From positions 62,001-126,000 of the forward strand of contig NOWV01000157.1 of the NCBI GenBank assembly GCA_003344405.1: a stretch of DNA of 64,000 nt, in the 5' to 3' direction. Positions 1-11,265 of the stretch are shown here, in pieces. Positions within the stretch are counted from its first letter, which is position 1. Each line of letters opens with the position of its first letter. The notes under the pieces were generated by a model. That model was given only the letters and a program-made list of their open reading frames with translations, had not been told where the DNA came from and made no database searches. Origin of the DNA: Trichoplax sp. H2 (Eukaryota; Placozoa; Uniplacotomia; Trichoplacea). Position numbers and translations under genes: made by a program.

Positions 1-796
1 AATTTATGTGAGCTTTTGAAAGTCAATTTTTAACTTTATCTATTAGGTGAACTTACCATATTATTATAAGAGTACAGTTTCTTGAAAATCACTATATTGA
101 ATATACTGTAAACAATACTAGCGAAAACGTAACATATACATACTACACAACTTTTAAGTACCTGAAATAAATCGCAGCCAAGAAATGTAGAGCATCTCTA
201 ACTTATTCACTGTCAGTATTTTTAGACACGCAAGCACAGCCTAATACAGCTTATACCGTACATCTTGAGCAATTGATATACTATAATTATACATGTATCG
301 TTCAACTTCATGCTTCATCCCAATCAGTCATAGGTCCTACGAGTATTTACAAGTAATAATTAATATCAGTCCTAAGAATTCTAGTGCGGCTACTCAATAT
401 CGAATCATCTGGTGCAATTCGCTGTCGATCACATAACTGGATGATCGCTCATTTTAATGGCAAAACAAGAAACGAAGTACATGTATCAACATGTACTGTC
501 CAACAGCTTCAAGAAAGTACCGTATTAATAATCCCCGTCATGACATGAATAATAACTATCTCGATATACATTCAGTCAATGATCTCTAAAACATAAAGGT
601 TTATTTTTTAGAGATCCCAAGTACTGTACTACAAACATGCATCCACTTGTTATAAGTTGCACTCGTTTTAGTACAGTAAATAGCATCTATTTCTTCACTT
701 CCTATTCGAGATGACAAGTAAAGTTAGCAGTCTTCTACTATTACATGATCAATACCACGAGAAGACACAGCCAAAATTAATTTGAAATTTTAATCA
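1..796. other. A+T-rich intergenic sequence downstream of RPL3
   Basis: No convincing open frame, splice-bounded exon or RNA gene was seen on either strand. The stretch lies beyond the 3' end of the minus-strand RPL3 gene, so part of it is expected to be downstream flank. A further gene reaching in from the left of the window cannot be excluded. Confidence 0.5.
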
Positions 797-802
797 TTTA
801 TT
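797..802 (-). terminator. Probable poly(A) signal of RPL3
   Basis: AATAAA on the minus strand (TTTATT on plus), about 46 bases beyond the RPL3 stop codon. Spacing and sequence fit a canonical polyadenylation hexamer. Confidence 0.6.
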
Positions 803-847
803 ACTCAACAGTACATGACACGTCTATTAAACAGTAATTGGCCGAAT

Positions 848-3314
848 TTATGCAGTAGCTGCGATATCTTTCTTAAGGGTTCCCTAAAAGAGAATAATGT
901 ATAGCACACGTCACACTTACAATGTTCAAATAATAACTTCAACTGTTGCAGGTAACTTACCATAAAGGCTTTCTTTTCATCAAGAGTTTGGAACCTTCCA
1001 TGGCCAAATTTCGATGTTGTATCCACAAATTTCAAATTAATCTTCTCCAATGCGACACGGCTAGTATGGACACGGCGAGACTGAAAGAAAGGAAGCATGG
1101 TGAATCAGAAATGCCATTCTTGAGCTACTGTTCTGTACTGTACATCCAATAAGTGTTAGTTTTACCTTTCGTAAAGTGATGACTCTTTTCTTAGGACCCA
1201 TGACACATCCTTTCAACATTATGTAATCCTGTGTAACTACACCATAATGAGGGAATCCACCCTAAAAGTGAGAAATATATGTCGAAATTTTAAAATAGAC
1301 ACAAATAGTAAGTGCCGTCAGTAACGCTAGCTCTTCAATTTACCACAGGAGTAATTTTCTTGACAGTCGTATCATATCCTGTACTAGCGTTCTTTTCATC
1401 TTTTCCAGAACCAATACGGTAAATCTTCTTGTTAACTTCAGTACGATGATGGTAACCAGTTTGACCAGCGCGAGCAATAGAAAAGCCAACACGACTAGGA
1501 TGCCAAGAGCCAATACATGCAACCTTTCGTAAACCTTTATGCGTCTTCCGTGGTAATTTCTTCGTTCCCCATCGGAAAGTAACGCCTTATCACCAAAGTA
1601 GTAACATTATGAATTGTTTTTAATATTTCGATCAAGTAGATATCATGCTATCATCATTAGCGAAGGTAGTAATATGAGAAATTATCTAATATTTATGACA
1701 TATTACAATATGACAGGGCATTGGAGTACCTCTAAATCCTTTTCCTTTAGTTGCACCAATTATATCAATCATTTCATCTTGGCTAAAAACGGTATCAGCT
1801 GGTACTTCTTTTTCTAACAGAGCACGGGCATAGTCTACCTTTTCAACGATATTACCTCCGTTAACTTGGATTTCCATGACATGGGATTTCTTTTGTCGTA
1901 AAGCGACCAGTCTTATCTAAAACATTAATATTTAATTTAGATACTTTACAATAAATAACATCTTGCTGTCGCAAACATTCTATGTAAGCCAGACTGCTTT
2001 CGTATCGAAGTACAAGTGCAGTAGGTCTCCCTCTGCTCACCTGAGTATGTGCAATAACACGGATGACTTTGCAATACTTTTTCATTTTTTCGAAATCACG
2101 TTCGATCGTTTGAACGCCGTTTGCGTCTCCATATCTCTTACATGATTTAGTGAAGGCCTTCTTCTTTGATCTATACCTGTTGCATTGAACATAATCCTCC
2201 TTACAGACCTGAAGTCTACATTTACTTTATCAAGAAGCTTGCTAGGATTGTATGCGATCTTGCATTAATAGAGAGCTTATCGCCAGATAGGTGTCTATAA
2301 CAAATACATCTAAGCTTACGTACCAGTTCTTGTAAAAGCGACGCTTGCATTCTTCATTCAGATGTTCAGCCCAAACGGTCTTATAAGTACGAAGGCCACG
2401 AGGAGTTTCAATATAGCCAACGACACCTACAACAACCATTGGAGGAGTTTCCAGGATGGTAACAGCTTCTACTACTTCTTTCTTATTCATTTCTATAAGA
2501 GTAGAGATTACAGCCGTCATTTATAAACAGTAGTCGATTAATGAGAGACTTTGAAGCCAGATGTATTTTCTCATATCTCAACTCAAAGACGACAACAATT
2601 TACGAGAATAGTTCCATTGTAAAGTAACATTTCATCATACGGCAACTTATGCATCGTTGCCATATTCTGGAAATACTTGTATTACTTTAAGGCGTAACAA
2701 ATTACACTAGCGCTGTATAACAAATCGTTCAATATTAATGCATAACGAAAGGCTATTGCCAATAAAAAAAGTTGTCTGTACGTATGTACTATCGTAAAGT
2801 ATTTGATATTAAAAATGATGATCTATTACTAGCATTGCACGATATCAAACTATCACTTGGCTCTTCCATTATCAGCTGTCTAGCTATTGAAGAACGGCGA
2901 AATACTAGTTACCGCCATCGTAAGAAGTTGTTGTACATTATGGCAGTTGAACTTACTTGAACCAGGACGATCAGGTTCACGCAAGACATGAGTCATACCA
3001 GCCTTATAGGCCATAAATGCTGTAAGATGGCAAGGCTTGGTAGCGTCATCTTTAGGGAAAGACTTTACTTTTCCTCGATGCTTTTTCGTTCTCTTACGTG
3101 GTAAGAACCCAAGGGAACCATGACGAGGAGCCGAGAACTTACGATGAGACTATATAATAGCGAATAAAATTTTATGATTACATCTTTAGCCAAACAAAAC
3201 TAGATCATCTTTTACAACGAAAGTGCCGAAGCAGTTTGATGATAAAAGAAATTTACGATCGTGCACAGAAATTGAAGATTGGACTAGGATATTTTTCTTT
3301 ACTGAACCTACCAT
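848..3314 (-). CDS. RPL3: 60S ribosomal protein L3 (uL3)
   Basis: Cytosolic large-subunit protein uL3, a core protein near the peptidyl-transferase centre. Coding exons in transcript order: 3314-3312, 3149-2957, 2492-2324, 2176-2041, 1916-1730, 1585-1344, 1261-1166, 1080-961, 883-848. Phases close exactly, giving 393 residues, close to the roughly 400 usual for animals. Family signatures seen: N-terminal [66 protein letters not shown], and C-terminal [13 protein letters not shown] followed by a short lysine-containing tail. The first coding exon is only the ATG; the next base pair is the intron donor (GTAGGT). All introns are under 0.5 kb. No box C/D snoRNA was convincing in the introns, although uL3 introns host them in other animals. 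Identification is secure; the terminal exons are the least certain part. Confidence 0.97.
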
Positions 3315-3337
3315 GATGGCTACTCGGATAAATTGCT

Positions 3338-3355
3338 AGAGAGAAGGAAGAAGGG
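3338..3355 (-). promoter_or_regulatory. Pyrimidine tract upstream of RPL3 start (TOP-like or 3' splice site)
   Basis: An uninterrupted 18-pyrimidine run on the minus strand, starting CCC, lies 24 bases before the RPL3 ATG. Ribosomal-protein mRNAs in animals commonly begin with a 5' terminal oligopyrimidine tract that places translation under mTOR/LARP1 control. The run is immediately followed by AG, so it could instead be the acceptor of an intron in the 5' UTR. Confidence 0.4.
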
Positions 3356-3420
3356 TCACATGCAGCCTTAATATTGTGCCAAGCCTGCGCAAAAACGGCG
3401 TTATACGGTACACCGTGATA

Positions 3421-3650
3421 AGATGCTGTAGTACAGTGCAGTATTGTAGCCTATGTACTGTACGCTACTGTCCCTCTTGAGCCATTTTGGATATTTTTTC
3501 GACAGTACTGTACACTGTACACTGTACAGGATGCGTCCCATACTGTACTGTGTGTACAGTACATACTGTACTGTACAGTACTGTAGGTTTGGACGGTGTT
3601 ATTGGACAGTACTGTACGTACGGTACAGTATACTGTACTGTAGGTCTGTA
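3421..3650. repeat. GTAC-palindrome cluster A, upstream of RPL3
   Basis: Dense interlocking copies of TACTGTA/TACAGTA, including an exact self-complementary GTACTGTACAGTAC at 3568-3581. Open frames read here on either strand are low-complexity by-products of the repeat (Tyr/Cys/Thr/Val strings) and are not genes. It lies just upstream of RPL3. Confidence 0.85.
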
Positions 3651-3840
3651 GCAATCATACCGTTAGATTGCTATTGCCTTAATTCAATATTACCTGAACT
3701 CAGTACGTTACAAACTTGCTATTGTTACAGGTTCAATATTCAAAATCGTGATTGATTACTTACAGTAATCTACAAATGTGATATTCAACATCTATTCTAC
3801 GCGTTAATAGTACGAACCTTCAATTCGCTTGTTAGTATTA

Positions 3841-4130
3841 ACTCTACAGTACTGTAGATACAGTACAGTACACAATACACTCTCATTGTACACTGTACAC
3901 TGTACTGCGAGATGTAGTGGAATTCTGTAAACCGTGAACGGCGGATGCAGAGAGATAGTGGCCCATGATGCCGTGCGTGCCACTACCGTATGCTGTACAG
4001 TAAAACGTACACAGTACACCACACTACAACTTTGCGCTGTAGCCTGACCACTGACCAGCTCGGGCGACACCATCGAAATCCCATGTACCGTGTACAGTGT
4101 ACAGTACTCTATTGTACTGCACTGTACCAT
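3841..4130. repeat. GTAC-palindrome cluster B
   Basis: Several TACAGTACAGTAC, TGTACACTGTACACTGTAC and CCGTGTACAGTGTACAGTAC stretches, spaced by unrelated sequence. The palindromes are more diverged than in cluster A. No coding signal is supported. Confidence 0.75.
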
Positions 4131-4269
4131 ACGAACTCTATATTCTGAGAACTTTCGATGCAGTGACGGTAGAAGGGTTTGATCTAGCACAGACTGCACA
4201 CAGTGCACTACAGTACCATCATTAGCGATCAGTACAAATTAATCTGAGACTATCCCATATTTACCTTTA

Positions 4270-4762
4270 TGGAGTATTCCGCCATACAGTACACAGTGTA
4301 GTACTATCTATTTCATACAGCGACGTATAAATAACAGAGAAAATCCCTAGTACAGTAGTTATTTTCATTCTGGAATCTACAATATTAATGGAAACGTTTT
4401 ACAGCACAGTACAGTACAATACTGTACTGCACTCTACTGATTCTGCTCCGTAAAACTGAAAGTTGTCCCTTTTCGAACCATCGTCGTCACGCTTCATTAA
4501 CAGAAAGTACTGTACAGTACAAATGTACAGTACAATTCTGTACTGTACAGTACTGCACTCTACTGATTCTGCTCTGTAACTTCAAGTTGTCCTTTCGGAC
4601 CATCGTCGTCACGCTTTATTAAACATTATATGCAATAACTGTAAACATAAGAGAGAAAGGATAAAGTCAATCCATTAGAGCGGCTGCGCGAAAGAAAGGG
4701 CTAAATTACAGTACACTCTACTGATTCTGCTCCGTAAAGTTCTCCCTTTTTGGACCGTCAGC
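4270..4762. repeat. GTAC-palindrome cluster C with three diverged copies of a longer unit
   Basis: Exact GTACTGTACAGTAC palindromes occur at 4507-4520 and 4540-4553. Embedded with them is a longer repeated unit that starts CTCTACTGATTCTGCTC and continues through a TTGTCC...CATCGTCGTCACGCTT segment. Copies begin at about 4431, 4557 and 4716; the third is truncated and diverges early. The unit looks like a short dispersed or segmentally duplicated element that carries the palindrome at its edge. Confidence 0.7.
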
Positions 4763-5647
4763 CCATGCTAATGCCAACAGCCAGCCCAACACCATGTTGG
4801 ACTTCCTCAATCCATACGGTAACCTACTGGACTTGAAGAACTGGTGCTCCCACGGCTAGCCCTTGTATCGAGTGAGTGAGTGGTCAAGTACTACGCAAAG
4901 TGATATGTTGGACATGGTGGCCATAGGATTTAAAGCAAGCATGGAGACTGTCAGGCTACTTGACCATCAAATACTGTTCGTTGCTGTAGCATTGCTTGTC
5001 CGCATACTGCGATGGCAGAAAGGCATTGCAGGACGTCTGCAATGCTGCAGGAACAACTATTTATGGCGATGCTCATTTCATTTGAATGAAATCATTTTAA
5101 TAGAACTTGAATGTGTTTGATTGAGCTGCGCTACTCAACTGTCTACGAGATGCTACTATTACTGCAGCTCATTTCAACATGCATCACGATATCGTTGCAA
5201 TGCTTCAACATGAACATGTCTATCGCAGAGAGTACAGTCTAGCGGTTGGCAATGAATAGCCATCAATATTATTTAATGCTATGTAATGGATAAAGAACAT
5301 GTTGGTAAATCTTGATCAATATCATGACAGTAAGGCTAAGGCAATGCATAAAAACAGCATAAAACGTGCTTGCAAAATGACCATGATCGAAGCGGTCTCT
5401 ACTGCTTACAAATGAAGTCATCGATGCAAAATATTTTCTGACTGCAATTGTCAACAACATGTGAGGCACATACATTGAAATAGTCTACTAACAATCGTTC
5501 ATTTTTAATTACAAATGTTGCTTTTCATACAAGCAACCAAGGAAACACGTCAATGATATAGTAATTTCTTACATGGTCGGCACAAATATCAAAATACGCG
5601 ATGTTGAGGTAGTGAAAAATAGCAACGGTCGGAATGCTGCGTAATCA
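4763..5647. other. Intergenic; slightly higher G+C but no supported gene
   Basis: From about 4760 to 5240 the base composition is richer in G+C than the surrounding flanks and contains an open frame of about 85 codons (4863-5120, plus strand). That frame has no recognisable motif, good start context or splice-linked neighbour. It could be decayed coding or transposon sequence. From 5240 to 5647 it is ordinary flank of the minus-strand gene that follows. Confidence 0.3.
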
Positions 5648-6814
5648 TTAATCTTGAGTGACCTTTTCCAATTCAGCGTACTCTGGCAAATCCTCTACTT
5701 TTTGAGGAACTTGCTTCGGCTCTACGGTCGATACTGGCGTGTAAACAGCCGAATTGACCCTATGGATCTCTAGCCGACCACGAGGAAAATGTCGCTTGTA
5801 ATATATAATAGCAATAGTCAGTAGAAAACAACAATCTAAAACCGCTAACGCAACATGGATCATGACAATCGCAGTAGTATTTAGAGGAACTGGAACAGAT
5901 GGAGGCTTATGAGTGATGCTAGAAGCTGTTGCAGTGGCTACTTGTTGACTAGTTGCAGCTTTCCATTGACATTTAGATCCGGTATATTCATCTGAACAGT
6001 AGCATGTTTGATTATTTTCATCATTTTGAACTAGAGAACAAACACCGTTATGCACGCAATGACAGTCATTTCCAGTTGCTCTTGCTGGCCCTGATACTAT
6101 TGCTGATGCGGTTAAAAGTGTTGTATTCCATTTTCCAAGACATTCTATCCTTAAGCTATACAAGCCATAATTCACCTACGTCAAAGAAAATTTCATTCTC
6201 CGTCTATTAATCACATAAAAAACACTTCAATCTAAGACCAATGTACCGTCCAATTTAAATATATCCTATGAATAGTTGGTGCTCCATTCACGGTTTCCTA
6301 CCTGAAAAAATTCAATGACATTGCCAGGAAATGAATTCGTCAAACTTGCGTTCAAAGGAGGACTTCTTATGGCTGCCAACACATTTTTTTCACATCCAAA
6401 TACTTTCGCTCGCAATTGAAATGGAAAGACTGCTACTGTTAATGTTATATTTGTAACGTCAGTTTGTGGTATAACTTGGCCATCTTCATCCAACCATAGA
6501 ATGACTCCTCTTGTCCGTGAATTGATATATAAAATATTTTCTTTCACTAAACTATTACCATTGTTACAACGAATGTAATAAAATTCTACTTCATCATCAT
6601 AATTATAAGAGAACGTTATTCTATTATCAGTAGATTGTTGAATTTTGCCGTTAGGAAATGCTATGACTGTCCACTGAACCGACGATGATGGCTGAGTTGA
6701 AGACGGCATACAATAATCCACATATAAACTTGAAGAAGGCAATGTTACATTTTGACAGGAGCCAAAATATAAACTCGCATACAGCGATAAAAGTGCAGTA
6801 GCTAGAAAAGGCAT
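5648..6814 (-). CDS. Secreted/type I membrane protein with one EGF-like module
   Basis: Two exons, 6814-6302 and 6175-5648, joined in phase 0 (donor GTAGGA, acceptor ACGTAG), give 346 residues. Residues 1-20 form a signal peptide (MPFLATALLSLYASLYFGSC). Residues 21-200 are an ectodomain with several N-x-S/T sequons and no fold I recognise. Residues 209-240 are an EGF-like module with six cysteines in a C-x-C...C...C-x-C...C pattern. A Pro/Thr/Ser stalk leads to a transmembrane helix near 273-297, stopped by YYKRH. The cytoplasmic tail of about 50 residues ends in an acidic LPEYAELEKV stretch. The layout suggests a cell-surface receptor, adhesion protein or membrane-anchored ligand. No ortholog is named because none was recognised. 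Confidence 0.8.
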
Positions 6815-8025
6815 ATAGGTATATAATTTTGATCAACGAACAGATTTGGCCAAAAGAAGAAAACGATATAAATTGCTATAAAGCTAGAGATTACAGCCAG
6901 AAAAGCAGCCGGAGCAAATTCAAATGCTATAGACTTCGTCGCTTCAAATAGTGGATCAAATCATTGGTTGTTAATATCAGTCATCATAGAAATTGAGTAG
7001 TGTTGATTATTGTTTGTCTTAACAATTGTTGTTGGCGGCCATAACAACTTGGATAAATAATCTGCTAGAACCAAATAAAGTCCAGTTTACTGATGATGAA
7101 TGATAAATCACGTGCAAATCAACATGTCCATAACTTGCTATAGGTAGGGTACGATACTATAAATGTACAGTAGATAGAAATTTTACCAGAGTAAATGCAC
7201 AAGAAGTGCATCTATCTGTTTACTAGAAAGAAAAATATTCCAACCCAATTTGAAGACTAAATTTGGTATCATAATGATGTTTGGTAACTGATGAATCACT
7301 ACCGGTATGTTGTGCTGTCAACAAGATGTATTTCAATTCCAGCCAGTAACAAGCGTTATTTTCGTGGCAGAATCGAAAGCTAAATTAAATTATAGAGTAT
7401 GTGGTAAATCTTATAGCGTTTGCATTTCATATTTGAAGTAAATTGTCTAAATACTTTCTACCGTAATTTGACTGTGCTACTTCGGATTACGCTGACCTGA
7501 AACAACAATAACGTATAAAAACAAATCCACAAACAACATCAGCTATATGATACATGTTTTGTCAGTCATGATAACACTAGTACTAAGATTATTTTGAATT
7601 TCGTAGATTGATAGAACTGATTCAGAGCGATATTTTTCAGAGACTACGTAAGAATTCGATATTAAGGAAACAACTCAAAAATATGCGGCTAAATATGTAG
7701 ACCATGATTATTTTTTTGATAGATCGGTCTACTTATTATTACTTTCAATTTGGCAAATGAAATTTTCTGAGCATAGCGGTATATAAATGTGGAGACGACA
7801 AATTACGGAAACGATTTTTCCGCATATACCAGCTATGAGTAATCAATTCTAGTGTTAAATTTCCATGCTATAGTAAGTAGTACGCTAAGTGAACTACTGT
7901 CGTTCCGTTTTGATGGTGCTCTGCTGTCTACTATTAAAGAAGAAATAATCCATAAGATAGCAGCTCATTTTGCATACAATTATAGTATTATCCAGGACAG
8001 TGTAAGGAAGACAGGCTTGTTCTAG
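6815..8025. other. A+T-rich intergenic flank
   Basis: Upstream flank of the EGF-module gene. Only short open frames were seen, none with coding character. An isolated ATGTACAGTAG near 7163 is a weak relative of the GTAC elements. Confidence 0.45.
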
Positions 8026-8202
8026 GTTAAACATTTCCCTCGACATGTAACCTATGAGTAGGCAAATTAAAATCCTTGTCATAGATTAAAGATATTCCTC
8101 ATCATTTAACCCTGAATAGGGAAAATTAAAATCCTTGTTATAGACTAAAGATTTTTCCTCATCATTTAACTCCTGAGAAGGCAAATTTAAATCCTTATAC
8201 AG
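8026..8202. repeat. Three-copy tandem repeat, period about 60 bp
   Basis: Three diverged copies begin at about 8027, 8086 and 8147. Each reads roughly TTAAAGAT-TTCCTC-CATTTAACC...GGCAAATTAAAATCCTT, followed by a TATAG-type end. Divergence is moderate, so the expansion is not recent. No coding function is apparent. Confidence 0.8.
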
Positions 8203-10887
8203 AAACGGGGTTAACTTTGTAGCTAGAATCATTACTTGTACAACCTATACGTTTAAAGCGTCTATAGTTAGCTCATGTCATTTCTGTGCAAGCCATAATG
8301 TGGCCTACTGGTACTTTTTTTTGCGTAGTTACGGTAAGGCTTGATAAAAGAGTACGAACCGATATTAGCAACTAGCTCGACCAATCTTCGCCAATACTTA
8401 TATTATTATGACATAGGAAGAAACTGGTTATCGTCAACTAATTTTAGTCGCAACTATTTATTACATAGTTGATCAAATCCATCTATCCTACCTACATCCT
8501 CAACTACGAATGCTTCATGATACCTATACATCCAAGCTCTATGAAGTATGAAACTTGCACTACAATCCTCATGAAATTTTAGAACAAGTAGGATACCGAG
8601 TTATTAATGTCCTTAGAATACGAAATTTGTTCAATTTTGGATTGTTACTCCGCCTGTGGCACGTAATTGTTAGATTTCTAGACAACTATCCATATAATTG
8701 TTTTCGATGAGTTGCAAGCTATTACAATAGCCATAAATAAAAATTCTTTCGACATTTGTCAAGCTAGAAAATTCTTTCAGATGCCAGTTGATAAGCACTA
8801 AATAATTCAGCACAAAGGAATATCTAATAACTATAGTGATGATGGAACGGTTGCAGCTGGCAATGAATAATAAATCTATCCGATAATATGTCGTTTAGCT
8901 AGGTAGCTACCACAGTTAAATGCTTTCTTTGTAAATGAGGCTAATAAATCATTAAATTCAATCTTTTCTAAAATACTACCAAAAGCTACGCGGCAATGTT
9001 ACTTAGATGAGACTATGGTACCAGTAAATTATTGGACAAAGCAATATTTTACAAAATAGCAGCTATTTATTGATTATTATCCAGTGCATAACATTTATTA
9101 AAATATTACACGGCGAAGGTTATGTTAAAGAACACTAATAAATTACTCTTTATTCTGTTACACGATAATTAGTAGTCCTTAATACCAATCTATACTGTGT
9201 ACTGTAATGGCGCACATTTCATAGAACGATTAAAATCCTAAAGTATATTTGTATATGAAATTGTAGTAATCTAGCATTGATTTGATTGTTATTGATAAAA
9301 AAAGATCGTCCAATACATCTCTGCGCTTTTAGATGATTAATTGTTATTTAAATGAATTTGAAAAATTGTATTGAACTGAGTCCGAGGAAAGCTTGAAAGG
9401 AGTAAACTACCATTTTGTTATATCATCAAAATGCGTTCTATTTACGCTTAATACTTATAACAATACTTGGATCTACTTACCTCTGTACTTATTTTATGAC
9501 AGCTATAGCTGTATCAGTTGTTGAAATAACATAAAGAACGCTTCCAGCTATCCTAAAAAGTAGAGCGAGGGCAGTTTGATTAGAAATAGTGTTTATCTGT
9601 AGGCGTGTCAATATTACTCGATAAATCTACTTCTGGCGCAAGTTGACGACAGTCATGAGACCTCATTTCATATTTAATTCATACAAAAATTTTAATTTCA
9701 TTATTATTACACACTTTAAAGTTTCTTATTTTGATATTCCACTTGAAATAATAATTTTGTTGACCAAATGAATTAGTAAGCATTGTACTGGATAATACTA
9801 AGATCCCACGATATCTAATGATTCCCAAATTCAATACCGCTGATATTGAACCAGAATTTTCTGATTGCATTATCTTTGAATCTAATCATTATTGTAATGG
9901 CATCTAACAACAGAAAAAAGCTCTAAAGCAGATGTCAAAATCGTTCTTTCAGCTTTATTATTAATTTAGGTGGTCAATCTATATTTGCTCATTATTTTAA
10001 AATGGTTAAAAGCATCAAAATCTTGTAGCAATCATGAGATTGTTATCCTTGTTATTATTGTTCATCCAAAATACACAATACAACGAAAAAAATTCGAACA
10101 TGCAGGCCTTTACAATTACATTTTTAAATACAATATAATGAAAATCCAATATCATACCGCCCCTATGGGAATTCTTCAACATAGCCAGCGATATTGAATA
10201 AGCCAAAATATTATAGATATTGCCCTTACCATATTATTGAGTATATTAAGAAGAAAATACACTGTACAATCATTATTATTTTAGATCGTCATATAGTAAT
10301 AAAGAAGGATAAAAAAATTGTATGTTATTAATACCGTAGACATAATTAAGAATAATTGCATCCCATATGTTAATCATCTGCTAAAAAGAATGATTCTTTA
10401 CGGTATCCAAAATTGATTACATACAAAATCAAAGAAAGATGACGCTTCATCATATAGCTAAAAGTGTTTCTGAAATAGAGTAATGAAAGCAATCGTGGTT
10501 TACTACTCCAATCATTGTATACTTCATAGTAACGATATTATTACATTAATAATATAGCTTGATAGACGTGTAATTTCAGTCCAGAGCTAAAATGATAACG
10601 ATGATTGCGACAATCTTTGCAGAACGAATTCTTTAATCGTTATAAAAAAACGTTTATGCCTCTAGAATTCCATTAAGTAAACAAGGGAGAAAAGAATAAA
10701 CTACTATATAAACAAAAGAAACCGAAACTGAACAAGATTTGCAAAAATTGTCCAGACATTGAATTACAATTTAGTTTCTATCTATCGTCTGGTTGCCATC
10801 AGAACAGTATCAACTTTATTCCACCTATTACAACGGCAGCTTCCTGTCTAGCATCGTAGCTCGATAACGAGTGATTGAAGAGAATTT
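8203..10887. other. Gene-free A+T-rich sequence
   Basis: No exon, RNA gene or mobile element could be supported. Short open frames (for example near 9.7 and 10.0 kb) are A+T-rich, lack motifs and overlap frames of equal length on the other strand. Confidence 0.45.
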
Positions 10888-11265
10888 ATTATCTTCACAT
10901 CAAATCTAGCAAGCAGCTCTATCGATGAATGCTCCTAGCTATTATATTGAACTCCTCCGTATAATATAATCATAACTTCGGGGTTTAGCTCTATGTTAAC
11001 TCTCAGCCTTGCGATTCTCTATCTTCACATCAGAATTTAACAACTATGCAATTCTATTGACCGATCTTCCTGTCCGTTATTTTTTGAACTCCTTCGCAAA
11101 GAAAATAAGCTTAACTTCAGTGCGGTACTGAACTCTTTCTAATCATGCAATCTGACTATTTCCATTCTTACATCAGAATGAGTTTGATGTACAGCCCAAT
11201 CGATCGATATCCTTGCTCGTCATAATTCAACTTTTCTGCAAAAAAATTAAAACTTTGGTATTCGA
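10888..11265. repeat. Degenerate tandem repeat, period about 130-140 bp
   Basis: Three weakly conserved copies begin near 10888, 11019 and 11158. Each contains, in order, a CTATCTTCACATCAGAAT-like block, a CAATCGATCGAT...CTTCCTG-like block, a GAACTCCTTCG-like block and a run leading to AACTTCGG. Similarity is by eye and drops in the third copy, so the array is old. Confidence 0.55.

Noticed and set aside
1586-2956. Box C/D snoRNAs in RPL3 introns
   Set aside because: ATGATGA-like C boxes occur on the transcript strand near 2630 and 1655 but no matching CTGA D box with terminal stem was found within a suitable distance.
3451-4208. Open frames of 67-134 codons on both strands upstream of RPL3
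   Set aside because: They consist largely of translated GTAC palindrome repeats (Tyr, Cys, Thr, Val, Gln strings) and exist on both strands at once.
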